A DNA stretch of 64,000 bases from NCBI RefSeq assembly GCF_001642995.1, contig NZ_LOHS01000084.1:124001-188000 (forward strand). Reading direction: 5' to 3'. This document shows, piece after piece, positions 1-7,955 of this stretch. Numbering within the stretch: the first letter of the stretch is position 1; every line of letters starts with the position of its first letter. Under the pieces are notes generated by a model. That model worked only from the letters and a program-made list of their open reading frames with translations. It was not told the origin of the DNA and made no database searches. Origin of the DNA: Streptomyces jeddahensis. GTDB taxonomy: Bacteria > Actinomycetota > Actinomycetes > Streptomycetales > Streptomycetaceae. The position numbers were made by a program, and so were the translations under genes.

Positions 1-300
1 GCATACGCCGACCGAGGCCGCGTGATCCCCCGGACTACCGTGCGTTGGTGACCCGCAACAACGGCGACGTGCTGCCGACGCTGCTCGTCGATGGCTACGT
101 CGCCGGCGTGTGGCGCCCGGTCGACGGCGGCATCGAGGCGACGGCCTTCCACGACCTTTCACCCGAGACCTGGGACGGACTCGCCGCGGAGGCAGAGTCC
201 CTGACGATGCTGCTGACTGATCACGATCCCCGGGTCTACAGCCGCTACGACCACTGGTGGGCCAAGCTCTCCGGCGCTCAGGGCTGCTCAGGTGCGGATA
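1..300 (+). pseudogene. 3' end of a winged-helix DNA-binding protein (HTH_42/AlkZ-like), frameshifted, partial
   Basis: Seen: frame 1 reads AYADRGRVIP and frame 3 continues DYRALVTRNNGDVLPTLLVD then GYVAGVWR. In the HTH_42 (winged-helix DNA-binding domain) family as I recall it, these two segments are contiguous (ADR-R-IP-DYR-NGDVLPT-LVDG-VAG-WR). The frame changes at a run of five C at 26-31; a sixth C would restore one frame. Homology ends near RYDHWWAKL at about residue 85 of the visible part. Frame 3 then stays open to a TGA at 633-635, passing through a terminator-like hairpin at 582-604, so that tail is probably not native. The gene begins upstream of the window. Either a recent pseudogene or a single-base sequencing error. 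Confidence 0.6.
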
Positions 301-581
301 CTCCCGCGCACGCGCCAGAACTCCAGCACCGACACCGAACCACAACCGGAGTAAAAGGCGGCGCGGCCATCACACCTCAGGGAACTGATGGGGATTGGTC
401 CAACCGGCCGCCGCCACCTGGCCGATCAGCGGGGGTGAACCCCATGGCACAGGAGACCTGCCCAACACCACCTCAGCCCATATGCCCGCGGCCACCAGCC
501 TCTATCGGTCGTCGCCACACCGGGCGACTTGGCCGGTGCGTTCACCGATGGGACCCCGACTCAGATGGCAAAGTTCAGAAG

Positions 582-604
582 CCGCAGCCGCAATGGGGCT
601 GCGG
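582..604. terminator. Hairpin between winged-helix gene and cold-shock gene
   Basis: CCGCAGCC (582-589) pairs with GGCTGCGG (597-604) around a 7-nt loop. It could end transcription of the upstream gene or be a 5'-UTR structure of the cold-shock gene that starts at 651. Confidence 0.4.
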
Positions 605-650
605 GGTGCGGCGGCGAGGTCGCGCCGCGGTGTGAGACGAGGGTGGACTG

Positions 651-854
651 ATGGCAACAGGCACTGTGAAGTGGTTCAACGCCGACAAGGGCTTCGGCTT
701 CATCCAACCGGACAACGGCGGCCCAGACGTGTTCGTGCACTTCTCCGCCATCCAGGCCACAGGCTTCAAGGAGCTGCAGGAGGGCGACAAGGTCGAATAC
801 GACGTCACCCAGGGGCCCAAGGGACCGCAGGCGGAGAACGTCTACCGCAGGTAG
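651..854 (+). CDS. Cold-shock protein, CspA family
   Basis: A 67-residue single cold-shock domain, the usual length for the family. It carries RNP1 (KGFGFIQP) and RNP2 (DVFVHFSAI), the surface aromatic patch that binds single-stranded RNA/DNA. It starts [10 protein letters not shown] like typical Streptomyces CspA/ScoF proteins. A purine-rich AGGGTGG lies before ATG 651. It acts as a cytoplasmic RNA chaperone; cold induction is typical of the family but not shown here. It is monocistronic, with the next gene convergent. Confidence 0.95.
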   Translation: MATGTVKWFNADKGFGFIQPDNGGPDVFVHFSAIQATGFKELQEGDKVEYDVTQGPKGPQAENVYRR

Positions 855-877
855 GTCCCCTCGGGAGTGTGGGCAGG

Positions 878-1903
878 TCAGCCGGTGGTGAGCACCATGC
901 GGAAACGTGCGGCGCCGGAGAGCATCTTCCGGTACGCCTCATCGGTCTGCTCCAGCGGCATGATCTCCGTCATCGGGCGGATGCCGTGCAGGGTGCTGAA
1001 TGCCATGGTGTCCTCCACGTCCAACGCCGTTCCGGACGGGTGGCCGCGCACGATCTTGCCGTGCAGGAGCAGCTGGACGGGGCTGACACCCAACGGCTCG
1101 GCATCCGCACCGATGACCACCAGTTCGCCGCGGTGGGACAGCCCGTCGACGGTCGCCGTGATGGCGTCGGAATTGGCGGCGGTGGCCAGGACCACTGTGG
1201 CGCCGCCCAGGGACCGCAGCGCGTCTGCGACGCTGGTGTCCGCCGTACTGTCGATGTAGTGATGCGCGCCGAGCTGCTTGGCGAAGTCGGCCTTGTCGGA
1301 CCCGCGGGCGATGGCCACGGTCTCGAAGCCCATGGCGGCGGCATACCTCACTCCCAGGTGGCCGAGGCCACCGATGCCGAGGACGGCGACCAGATCGCCC
1401 GGCCGTGCGGAGCTGCGCCGAAGCCCGTTGTACGTGGTCACCCCCGCGCAGGCCAGGGGCGCCGCATCGGTCGCCGCAAGCGCGTCGGGGATCCGGGCCA
1501 GCGCGTCGACCGGTGCGATCACCACGTCGGCATAACCTCCGTCGTACGCCCATCCGGGAACCTTCAGGTTCTCGCACACGACGAAGTCGCCCTGTCTGCA
1601 GGCCGTGCAGTAGCCGCAGCTGCCGCCGAACCAGCCCACCGCCACCCGGTCACCCACCTGCCAGCCACGGCTCTCCGTCCCCTCGCCGAGCTCTTCGATG
1701 CGACCGGCGACCTCATGACCGGGGACCAGAGGAAAACGGACGCCCGGAAACACGGCGTCGACGAATCCAGCGTCGCTGTGGCAGATCCCGCACGCGTCCA
1801 CGGCGATCCGAACATGGCCGGGGCCCGGCTTCGGTGTCTCACGCTCGACGATCTCGAAAGGCCCGCCGGCGGCGGCCACCTGAGCAGCTCGATACGTGCT
1901 CAT
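878..1903 (-). CDS. Zinc-dependent alcohol dehydrogenase (medium-chain, AdhP-like)
   Basis: A 341-residue protein with the MDR architecture. The N-terminal GroES-like catalytic domain has the first zinc ligand in CGICHSD and the PGHEVAGRI motif. The structural zinc lobe is CGYCTACRQGDFVVC. A Rossmann domain follows with the nucleotide-binding GIGGLGHLG. It oxidises or reduces primary alcohols/aldehydes with NAD(P), in the cytosol. The start chosen is ATG 1903 (MSTYRAAQ), preceded by GAGAGGTCC; the frame stays open about 230 bases further upstream without homology. It is transcribed towards the cold-shock gene and looks monocistronic. Substrate is not predictable. Confidence 0.93.
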   Translation of the reverse strand: MSTYRAAQVAAAGGPFEIVERETPKPGPGHVRIAVDACGICHSDAGFVDAVFPGVRFPLVPGHEVAGRIEELGEGTESRGWQVGDRVAVGWFGGSCGYCTACRQGDFVVCENLKVPGWAYDGGYADVVIAPVDALARIPDALAATDAAPLACAGVTTYNGLRRSSARPGDLVAVLGIGGLGHLGVRYAAAMGFETVAIARGSDKADFAKQLGAHHYIDSTADTSVADALRSLGGATVVLATAANSDAITATVDGLSHRGELVVIGADAEPLGVSPVQLLLHGKIVRGHPSGTALDVEDTMAFSTLHGIRPMTEIMPLEQTDEAYRKMLSGAARFRMVLTTG

Positions 1904-2133
1904 CTGGACCTCTCCCGGGTCTGGCTGGGAACTGCCCTTGAAACCATCAGACCATGTCCGGTTCTGTCGCGCGCGTGGGCACGGTTCAGGTCGTGTTCTG
2001 CGGATCGTGTTCTGCGGATCAGCCGCGGTGGCCACCTGCTGCGACGGGATCAGCAGCAGCACCTCCGCGGCTTGCGGACCTGCTGCCGCGAGACGCGCCT
2101 CGGGAACGGCGCGCCATACCGCGCGTGCCTTCG

Positions 2134-2739
2134 TCAATCACCACGCCAAATGTTGTCGAAGGCCGCCTCGTCGAGGGTTCGCCGTTGCCGTACGCCCCCC
2201 AGTTCCCTCAACGCGTCATGGACGGCGGCCAGCACTGTCGCCACCGGGTCGTCGACCACAGTCGGGGAGTCCTCCGTCGGCTGGCCGCCGATGCCGATGG
2301 CGGCCGCAAGCGCGGCGAGGACGGGCTCACCCGATGTCCAGCGGTGCACCGCCAGGCGGCGAGCGGGCGAATCGACCAGCACCATCTGGGCGGTCCGGAA
2401 GGGCGTCCAACGGCGGCGCTGCCGCGTGAGCAGCCCCTCCCCTTCGAGGGCGCCCAGATAGGCCGAGGACAGTCCGCGGCCTCTGCGCCACAGCCAGTCG
2501 CCCACCGATTCGTACGGTTCCTGGCGGGCGAGCGACGACGCGGCCTCGTCCAGCAGACGATCAGCGATTGCCGACGGTTCGCCCGGCACGATGCGATCCC
2601 CGTCCAGTCTGATGGCCTGTGCTCTCAGCAGGTCGATCACCTCGGCTCCCGCGAGCGCCAGCGACAGGTCACCTTGCTCCAGAGGCCGCTCGGATGCCGC
2701 ATCCATGGCAATGATCAACAGGTCTCGCGGTGTGGTCAT
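2134..2739 (-). CDS. GPP34 (GOLPH3/Vps74-like) family protein
   Basis: 201 residues from ATG 2739 (MTTPRDLLII), which has GGAGCG six bases upstream; an in-frame start at 2814 lacks a ribosome site. The pattern of an N-terminal helix 'DLLIIAMD', repeated leucine-rich helices and LLT(R)QRRRWTPFRT is that of GPP34/GOLPH3 proteins. These are phosphoinositide-binding Golgi proteins in eukaryotes and are common paralogues of unknown role in Streptomyces, likely lipid- or membrane-associated. It stands alone, downstream of an unannotated 600-base region. Function in bacteria is unknown. Confidence 0.8.
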   Translation of the reverse strand: MTTPRDLLIIAMDAASERPLEQGDLSLALAGAEVIDLLRAQAIRLDGDRIVPGEPSAIADRLLDEAASSLARQEPYESVGDWLWRRGRGLSSAYLGALEGEGLLTRQRRRWTPFRTAQMVLVDSPARRLAVHRWTSGEPVLAALAAAIGIGGQPTEDSPTVVDDPVATVLAAVHDALRELGGVRQRRTLDEAAFDNIWRGD

Positions 2740-3351
2740 GATTCGCTCCACGTCAGCAGGCATCAGTGGCGACGCGTCGCTGAGCAGATGGTCTTCCGGC
2801 AACCGGCGCGACACCGAGCCGCAAGATCACAGGTGGGAGAGCTGGGTCTGGTTTCGGTGGAGAAGTACGCAGTCTGGGCGAGGCTCCGCGTGGTCTCCGG
2901 CGCCCAGCCGTCAAGACCACTCCACACGAGCTTACGAAGGGAGCGCGGCAGCTGCATCCCGCGCCGGGCCTGCCTGCCGGGAGCGCGCATCCGGCCGCCA
3001 TCGAGACCGGCGCCTGTCGCATCGTCCTGAGACGGCGACTGGGTAGTCAGCTTGCCCGTTGAGGCCGGGCGGACGTCAATTCGTGGATCAGCTTTGTGGC
3101 GTCACGGAGAAAGATGCGGTTCGCTTTCGTTCATGGCCGGGTCGGCTGCTCGCATGTCTCCGGCCTCTGCGGCGAAACGTCCGCGCTGCGGCCCGAGCCG
3201 AGTAACTCACCGGTCTGCATGTCCGGACGCTATCCACCCATCAGCGGGTTCAGCCGCTTCCCCCCTGCCGAGCCACTGCATCCCTGCCGCGCCGCAGGCC
3301 CAGGGGCCAGTAGCATGCGGATGCATCGCACTGGATCAAGTGAGGAGCGTC
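2740..3351. other. Intergenic region before the PRPP synthetase
   Basis: I see no convincing coding frame here. Open frames on both strands lack ribosome sites and recognisable motifs. A TAGCAT at 3311-3316 could be the -10 of the downstream gene. Confidence 0.5.
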
Positions 3352-4296
3352 GTGCGGGAGATCGCCGTATTCAGTGGCAGTGCCCATCCCGAGCTGGCGG
3401 CCGAGATGTGCGCGCACCTGGGAGTTCCGCTGAGCCCGGTGAAGGTCGACCGGTTCGCGAACGACTGCCTCGAGGTGCAGCTGCAGGCCAACTGCCGTGA
3501 ACGGGATGTCTTCCTGGTCCAGCCCTTGGTGGCTCCCGTTCAGGAGAACCTCGTCGAGCTGCTGCTGATGTGCGACGCCGCCCGCGGCGCCTCGGCCAGC
3601 CGGATCACCGTGGTGATGCCGCACTACGCCTATGCCCGCTCCGACAAGAAGGACGCGCCGAGGATCTCCATCGGAGGGCGCCTGGTGGCGGACCTGCTGG
3701 TCACGTCGGGAGCCAGTCGTGTTCTGGCGCTGACACTGCACTCGCCGCAGGTGCACGGATTCTTCTCCGTCCCGGTGGACCACCTGCATGCGCTGCAGGA
3801 GCTGGCGCAGTACTTCCGACGCTATGACCTGTCCAACACCACGGTCGTTTCTCCCGACTTGGGCAACGCCAAGGAGGCGGCGGCCTTCGCCCGGCTGCTG
3901 GGCACGAAGGTGGCCGCCGGAGCCAAGCAGCGCTTCGCCGACGACCGGGTGAGCATCAGTTCTGTCATCGGGGACATCGCCGACCGCGACGTCATCGTGC
4001 TGGACGACGAGATCGCCAAGGGCAGCACCGTCCTGGAGCTCTTGGAGCGTCTGCGCGAGCTGGGACCCCGCTCGATCCGCGTCGCCTGCACGCACGGACT
4101 GTTCTCCGCGGGAGCACTGGGGCGCCTGTCCGACCAGCCTGACGTGCTGGAGATCGTGTGCACCAACACCGTGCCCATCCCGATCGAGCACCGCACCGAC
4201 AAGCTGCGGGTGCTGTCGATCGCCCCGGCCCTGGCCGAGGCTGTGCGGCGCATCCACAACGGCGAGTCCGTCAGCGCCCTGTTCGACGCCCACTGA
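3352..4296 (+). CDS. prs: Ribose-phosphate pyrophosphokinase (PRPP synthetase), divergent form
   Basis: 314 residues from GTG 3352 (AGGAG a few bases upstream; GTG 3340 is an alternative). It shows two phosphoribosyltransferase-like halves, the ATP loop region RSDKKDAPRISIGG (typically RQDKK-E-R-P) and the ribose-5-phosphate/PRPP loop VIVLDDEIAKGST in place of the usual DDMIDTGGT. It makes PRPP from ribose-5-phosphate and ATP for nucleotide, histidine and tryptophan synthesis. The altered PRPP loop and the isolated location, away from glmU-like neighbours, suggest a secondary paralogue rather than the housekeeping enzyme; that is inference. Confidence 0.88.
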   Translation: MREIAVFSGSAHPELAAEMCAHLGVPLSPVKVDRFANDCLEVQLQANCRERDVFLVQPLVAPVQENLVELLLMCDAARGASASRITVVMPHYAYARSDKKDAPRISIGGRLVADLLVTSGASRVLALTLHSPQVHGFFSVPVDHLHALQELAQYFRRYDLSNTTVVSPDLGNAKEAAAFARLLGTKVAAGAKQRFADDRVSISSVIGDIADRDVIVLDDEIAKGSTVLELLERLRELGPRSIRVACTHGLFSAGALGRLSDQPDVLEIVCTNTVPIPIEHRTDKLRVLSIAPALAEAVRRIHNGESVSALFDAH

Positions 4297-4416
4297 TCTG
4301 ACGGCTTTGCCCATATGCCATGGCTGTTTCCACGTCGGTTGCGACCCGCGACTGCGCCACCGTCCTTGTCGAGGGCCCCGCATCGTCCCCGTGGTCATCA
4401 GCAGCGGAGGCCGGCC

Positions 4417-4509
4417 GTGAACGCGTCCCACCTGGTCGCTCTCCTCCGGGCCGGAGCCCGCTTCGGACGCGGGCACCTCCTCGAGCGCGCCAAGGCGGCG
4501 AACGCGTGA
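4417..4509 (+). CDS. Thirty-residue coupled small ORF upstream of VOC gene
   Basis: GTG 4417 is preceded at six bases by a perfect GGAGG (4406-4410). The peptide is 30 residues (starts VNASHLVALL, ends LLERAKAANA), basic and amphipathic. Its TGA (4507-4509) overlaps the GTG (4506-4508) of the next gene, a classic coupling arrangement. It may be a leader peptide, a tiny protein, or the tail of a deleted gene. No family recognised. Confidence 0.4.
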   Translation: MNASHLVALLRAGARFGRGHLLERAKAANA

Positions 4510-4934
4510 GCCGACCGGTGCATGGCGCGCTTCACCACGTCGAGTTGTGGGTGCCGGACCTCCACCGCGCGCTTGCCTCGTTCGGGTGGCTGCTGGAGGC
4601 CCTGGGCTACACCCTGTTCCAGAGCTGGGAGGGCGGCCGCAGTTGGCGGCTCGGGCCCACTTATCTGGTCATCGAGCAGTCCCCGGCCCTCACTGCCGGA
4701 CAGCACGACCGCTGCCGCCCGGGACTGAACCACCTGGCCTTCCACGTCGAAGACGCTGCCACCGTCGAGAAGCTGGCCGCCAACGCCGCTCAGCACGGCT
4801 GGCACCTGATGTTCCCCGAGCGGCATCCCTATGCCGGCGGCGCACAGCATTACGCCGCTTACCTGGAGAACGGCGACGGCTTCGAGGTCGAACTCGTCGC
4901 GATCAAGCCACCCGAACGACCCGAACGACACTGA
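4506..4934 (+). CDS. VOC (glyoxalase/bleomycin-resistance) family protein
   Basis: 142 residues with two beta-alpha-beta-beta-beta modules of the vicinal-oxygen-chelate fold: LHHVELWVPDL opens the first and GLNHLAFHVED the second. It ends NGDGFEVELVA, giving the metal-ligand positions H (HHVE), H (NHLAF) and E (FEVELV). It probably binds a metal and a small substrate or toxic compound in the cytosol. GTG 4506 overlaps the preceding mini-gene by four bases, and AAGG lies about ten bases upstream. Substrate unknown. Confidence 0.85.
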   Translation: MSRPVHGALHHVELWVPDLHRALASFGWLLEALGYTLFQSWEGGRSWRLGPTYLVIEQSPALTAGQHDRCRPGLNHLAFHVEDAATVEKLAANAAQHGWHLMFPERHPYAGGAQHYAAYLENGDGFEVELVAIKPPERPERH

Positions 4935-4989
4935 GATCAACCGATGCACAGCTCGTCCTGAGGAACCGCGCGGCGGCGGATCGTCGTGG

Positions 4990-5451
4990 TCAGGGCACGA
5001 AGTCGGTGTTGCCCCCGACATTGCCGATCATCCGGCGCAGCACCTTGATGGTGAGTACGAACTCCTCGTCGCTGACGCCTTCCCGTACCCGGGCCAGAGC
5101 CCCGGGAATGACGTCGTCCCGAATCTGCACCAAGGCAGTGGACCCTGCACCGGTGAGCGTCAGCCGACCGTCGAAGTCCGCTTCGAGCCAGCCTCGTTCG
5201 AGAAGGTCGTCGATGGCGGACCCCACGACCGAGGCGTCGACGTACGGCCGCACCTCGACGATCTTCTTCGCCACATCCTCGCGGGTGAGCCCGTGCTCGC
5301 TCTCGCTCACCCGGTACAGGGACCACCAGTGGCGTTGTGCGATGCCCAGTTGGTGCAGGGAGGCGTTGATGTGCCCGACGATGGCCTGGTTCGCCGCTCC
5401 GGTCCAGTAGCCCATCGGTTGCGTGAGCAGTTCCGCGTCGGTGAATTCCAT
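4990..5451 (-). CDS. MarR-family-like winged-helix regulator
   Basis: 153 residues from ATG 5451 (MEFTDAELL). A helix-rich N-terminus (YWTGAANQAIV) is followed by a winged-helix region with 'RHWWSLYRVSE', 'LTREDVAKKI', 'SAIDDLLERGWLEADF' and a wing LTLTGAG. This layout is common in Streptomyces MarR-type proteins. It likely binds DNA as a dimer. GAGG elements sit at 0 and 9 bases before the ATG. It is read from a promoter with a MerR/SoxR-like dyad at 5492-5522. Target genes unknown; autoregulation is possible. Confidence 0.75.
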   Translation of the reverse strand: MEFTDAELLTQPMGYWTGAANQAIVGHINASLHQLGIAQRHWWSLYRVSESEHGLTREDVAKKIVEVRPYVDASVVGSAIDDLLERGWLEADFDGRLTLTGAGSTALVQIRDDVIPGALARVREGVSDEEFVLTIKVLRRMIGNVGGNTDFVP

Positions 5452-5491
5452 CCTCAGAACCTCACTATGCGCAGATTCGGTTGACGAGGAG

Positions 5492-5522
5492 ACGCTAAGA
5501 CCTCGATCAAGGTTGAGGTCAA
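5492..5522 (-). promoter_or_regulatory. Promoter with 19-bp spacer and SoxR/MerR-like dyad
   Basis: On the minus strand -35 TTGACC (5522-5517) and -10 TAGCGT (5497-5492) are 19 bp apart, the overlong spacing of MerR-class promoters. The spacer holds an imperfect dyad whose outer arms are GACCTC/GAGGTC (5499-5504 and 5515-5520). The core, CCTCAA..CGAGG, resembles SoxR boxes. It drives the MarR-like gene at 4990-5451. Confidence 0.5.
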
Positions 5523-5642
5523 CACCTCGCCCCCGCAGCGACCACCAAGTCTTCGCCGACATAACCTCGACGGAACGTCAGTGGTGTACGTACCGGCGGT
5601 AATTGTGCGTTTTGCCGCACACCCGAGTAGGGTGACTCTGCC

Positions 5643-7844
5643 ATGCGACGCTCAGACGGCTCGAGTCACGGCCCGAGCAACCCCCCCTGCCGGCCGCCGA
5701 AGCCCGGCAACCTGGCCCTCGAACGCAACGCCTTCGTGGGCCGCTCGGCCGAACTCGCGGTTTTGACGGGTGTGCTGGAGGCGGGACGACTGGTCACGGT
5801 CACCGGGGTGGGCGGGGTCGGAAAGTCGCGGCTTGCAGCGCGGGCCGCGTCGCTGGCCGAACCACACGACGGCGTCTGGCTGGTGGAGCTCGCGTCGGTG
5901 AGCCGGCCGCACCTCGTCGAGTACGCGGTTGCCGAGGCGCTGGAGCTGACAGACCACACGTCCCGGCCGCCACGCCAGGTGCTGCTCGAGCATCTTGCGG
6001 AGCGCCGGCTCCTGCTCGTCCTGGACGGGTTCGAGCACCTCCTGGACGCCAGCCGGTCACTGGTGCGGGACCTGCTGAGACGGGCGCCGGGCCTGCGGGT
6101 GCTGGCTGTGGGACGCAGGCCGCTGGGCGTCGAAGGCGAACGGCTGTTCCCGCTCTGCCCGATGCCCGCGCAGGAGGCCGCCGAGCTGTTCGCAGACCGT
6201 GCCACCGCGGCACGGCCGGACTTCGCGCTGCACGACGGCAATCTCCCCGACGTACTGGAGGTCTGCCGGCGCCTGGACGGCATTCCGCTCGCGGTCGAGC
6301 TGGCCGCGGGCAGGTTGCGGGGGCTGTCTCCGGCGCAGCTGCTGTTGCGGCTGGACGACCGGTTCACGTTGCTGACGGGCGGCGTGAGTGGTGCTCTGCC
6401 GCGACACCAGACGCTGCGTACGGCCATCGGCTGGAGCCATGAGCTATGCACGCCCGATGAGCGGCTGCTGTGGGCGCGGCTCTCGGTGTTCTCGGGGCGC
6501 TTCGATCTCGAGGCCGCCGAATACATCTGCGGCGGGTTCGGGCTGGCCGACGATGCCGTGCTGGACGTGCTGGGCGAGCTGCTCGCGCAGTCGGTGGTGA
6601 TCCGCGAGGAGACCCCGGCCGGCGTGCGCTACCGGATGCTGGACACCGTCAGGGCGTACGGCGCCGACTGGCTGGAGGCGATGGGCGACGGCCCCCGGCT
6701 GCGGCGCCGTCACCGCGACTGGTACGTGGGGCTCGCCACCTCCTGCGAGGTGGAGTGGTTCTCCGCCCGGCAGCCGGACGTCGCGGCGCGCGTCGATGCG
6801 GATCTGCCGAATCTGCGGATCGCCCTGGACCACTGTCTGTCAGAGCCGGGCGAGGTGCACCTCGGCCAGTATCTGACGGGCACTCTGTGGTTCTACTGGG
6901 TCGGCTGCGGGCGGCTTGCGGAGGGCCGGCACTGGCTGGAGCGGAGCCTGGAGCAGGCCTGCGACAACGAGGACGCGCGGCTGAAGGCGCTGCGGGCGCT
7001 CGGCTATGTGGCGATCCTGCAGGGCGACATGGTGCCCGCCCTGGCCGCACTGCAGGAGTGCCAGGCAGAGGCGAAACGTATCGGCAACATCACGGCGGCC
7101 ACCGGCGCGGTGCACCTCATCGGGTTCCTCGAGCTGGTCACGGGCGACGTGCCACGTGGTGAGCAGCTGTTGCGGTCAGCCCTCGACCAGTACCACGAGA
7201 TCGGCGAGCTCAACAGCAGTGTGCTGATCTGCCAGGTCGGCCTGGCGATGGCGATGGCCTTGCAGGGCGATCTGCCGGGCGCCGTCATGCTCTGCGAGGA
7301 CGTGCGGACGGTATGCGACGACCACGGCGAGCGCTGGGCCCTGGCGTACGCGCTGTACGTCCTTGCCTTCGCCTCCTGGGCGGACCGCGATCTGGCGGCG
7401 GCACGGGAGCTGCTGGAGGAGTTCCTCGTCATCTGCCACGGATTTCACGATCTCCTCGGCACGGTGCTCGCGATCGAGACCTTGGCGCTGGTCACGGCGG
7501 AGGACGGAGACTTCGCGGAGGCCGCCCTGTTGCAGGGCGTGGCAGGCCGGATCTGGCCTTCGGTCGGGCTGCCCCGCTTCGGCTCCAGCCAGTTCAACGC
7601 GTCGCACGAGTTGTGCGAGGCGCTGGTGCGCGACCACCTGGGCGACGAGAAGTACGACGAGTGGCTGACCACCGGGGCGCAGCTCGGCACGGATGCGGCG
7701 GTGGCCCGGGTGCTGGACAGAAAGCACCGCGAGCAGGCGGGCCCGGTGCCGCCACAGTGTGGGCCCGGGCCGGATGCCTCCCAGGCCCCGAACCGGAGAG
7801 AGCCCGCCTCCTGTCCCACGGAGGGTGGGAAGGCGGCGGGCTGA
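5643..7844 (+). CDS. STAND-type ATPase with TPR-like repeats, no output HTH
   Basis: 733 residues. Walker A GVGGVGKSRLA lies near residues 54-64 and Walker B LLLVLDGFEH near 125. The NB-ARC-like GIPLAVELAAGRL sits near 220, and a winged-helix part 'RHQTLRTAIGWSHELC' near 260. A long alpha-helical TPR-like region (about 400-680) follows. This is the AfsR/LuxR-like (MalT, SARP) signalling ATPase group, which usually carries an N-terminal SARP/BTAD or C-terminal LuxR helix-turn-helix. Neither is visible: the C-terminus ends in a Pro/Gly-rich tail overlapping a hairpin. It may act as an orphan sensor or be truncated. The start is ATG 5643. Confidence 0.85.
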   Translation: MRRSDGSSHGPSNPPCRPPKPGNLALERNAFVGRSAELAVLTGVLEAGRLVTVTGVGGVGKSRLAARAASLAEPHDGVWLVELASVSRPHLVEYAVAEALELTDHTSRPPRQVLLEHLAERRLLLVLDGFEHLLDASRSLVRDLLRRAPGLRVLAVGRRPLGVEGERLFPLCPMPAQEAAELFADRATAARPDFALHDGNLPDVLEVCRRLDGIPLAVELAAGRLRGLSPAQLLLRLDDRFTLLTGGVSGALPRHQTLRTAIGWSHELCTPDERLLWARLSVFSGRFDLEAAEYICGGFGLADDAVLDVLGELLAQSVVIREETPAGVRYRMLDTVRAYGADWLEAMGDGPRLRRRHRDWYVGLATSCEVEWFSARQPDVAARVDADLPNLRIALDHCLSEPGEVHLGQYLTGTLWFYWVGCGRLAEGRHWLERSLEQACDNEDARLKALRALGYVAILQGDMVPALAALQECQAEAKRIGNITAATGAVHLIGFLELVTGDVPRGEQLLRSALDQYHEIGELNSSVLICQVGLAMAMALQGDLPGAVMLCEDVRTVCDDHGERWALAYALYVLAFASWADRDLAAARELLEEFLVICHGFHDLLGTVLAIETLALVTAEDGDFAEAALLQGVAGRIWPSVGLPRFGSSQFNASHELCEALVRDHLGDEKYDEWLTTGAQLGTDAAVARVLDRKHREQAGPVPPQCGPGPDASQAPNRREPASCPTEGGKAAG
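7801..7842. terminator. Hairpin overlapping the 3' end of the STAND gene
   Basis: AGCCCGCC (7801-7808) pairs with GGCGGGCT (7835-7842), with an inner CCCAC/GTGGG pair. It lies between convergent genes. Confidence 0.45.
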
Positions 7845-7955
7845 AGCCCGGTGCTACCGAGGCACCCCGACAAGGTCGCCGATCGGTACGGCGTGGTCCG
7901 GGCGGCGATCCACCCGGACATTCACGACCGCCTCAGGGTGCTTGGCGCTCACCGG

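Noticed and set aside
395-2461. A 688-codon plus-strand open frame over the cold-shock, alcohol dehydrogenase and GPP34 genes
   Set aside because: It covers three clear genes in other frames and has no family resemblance.
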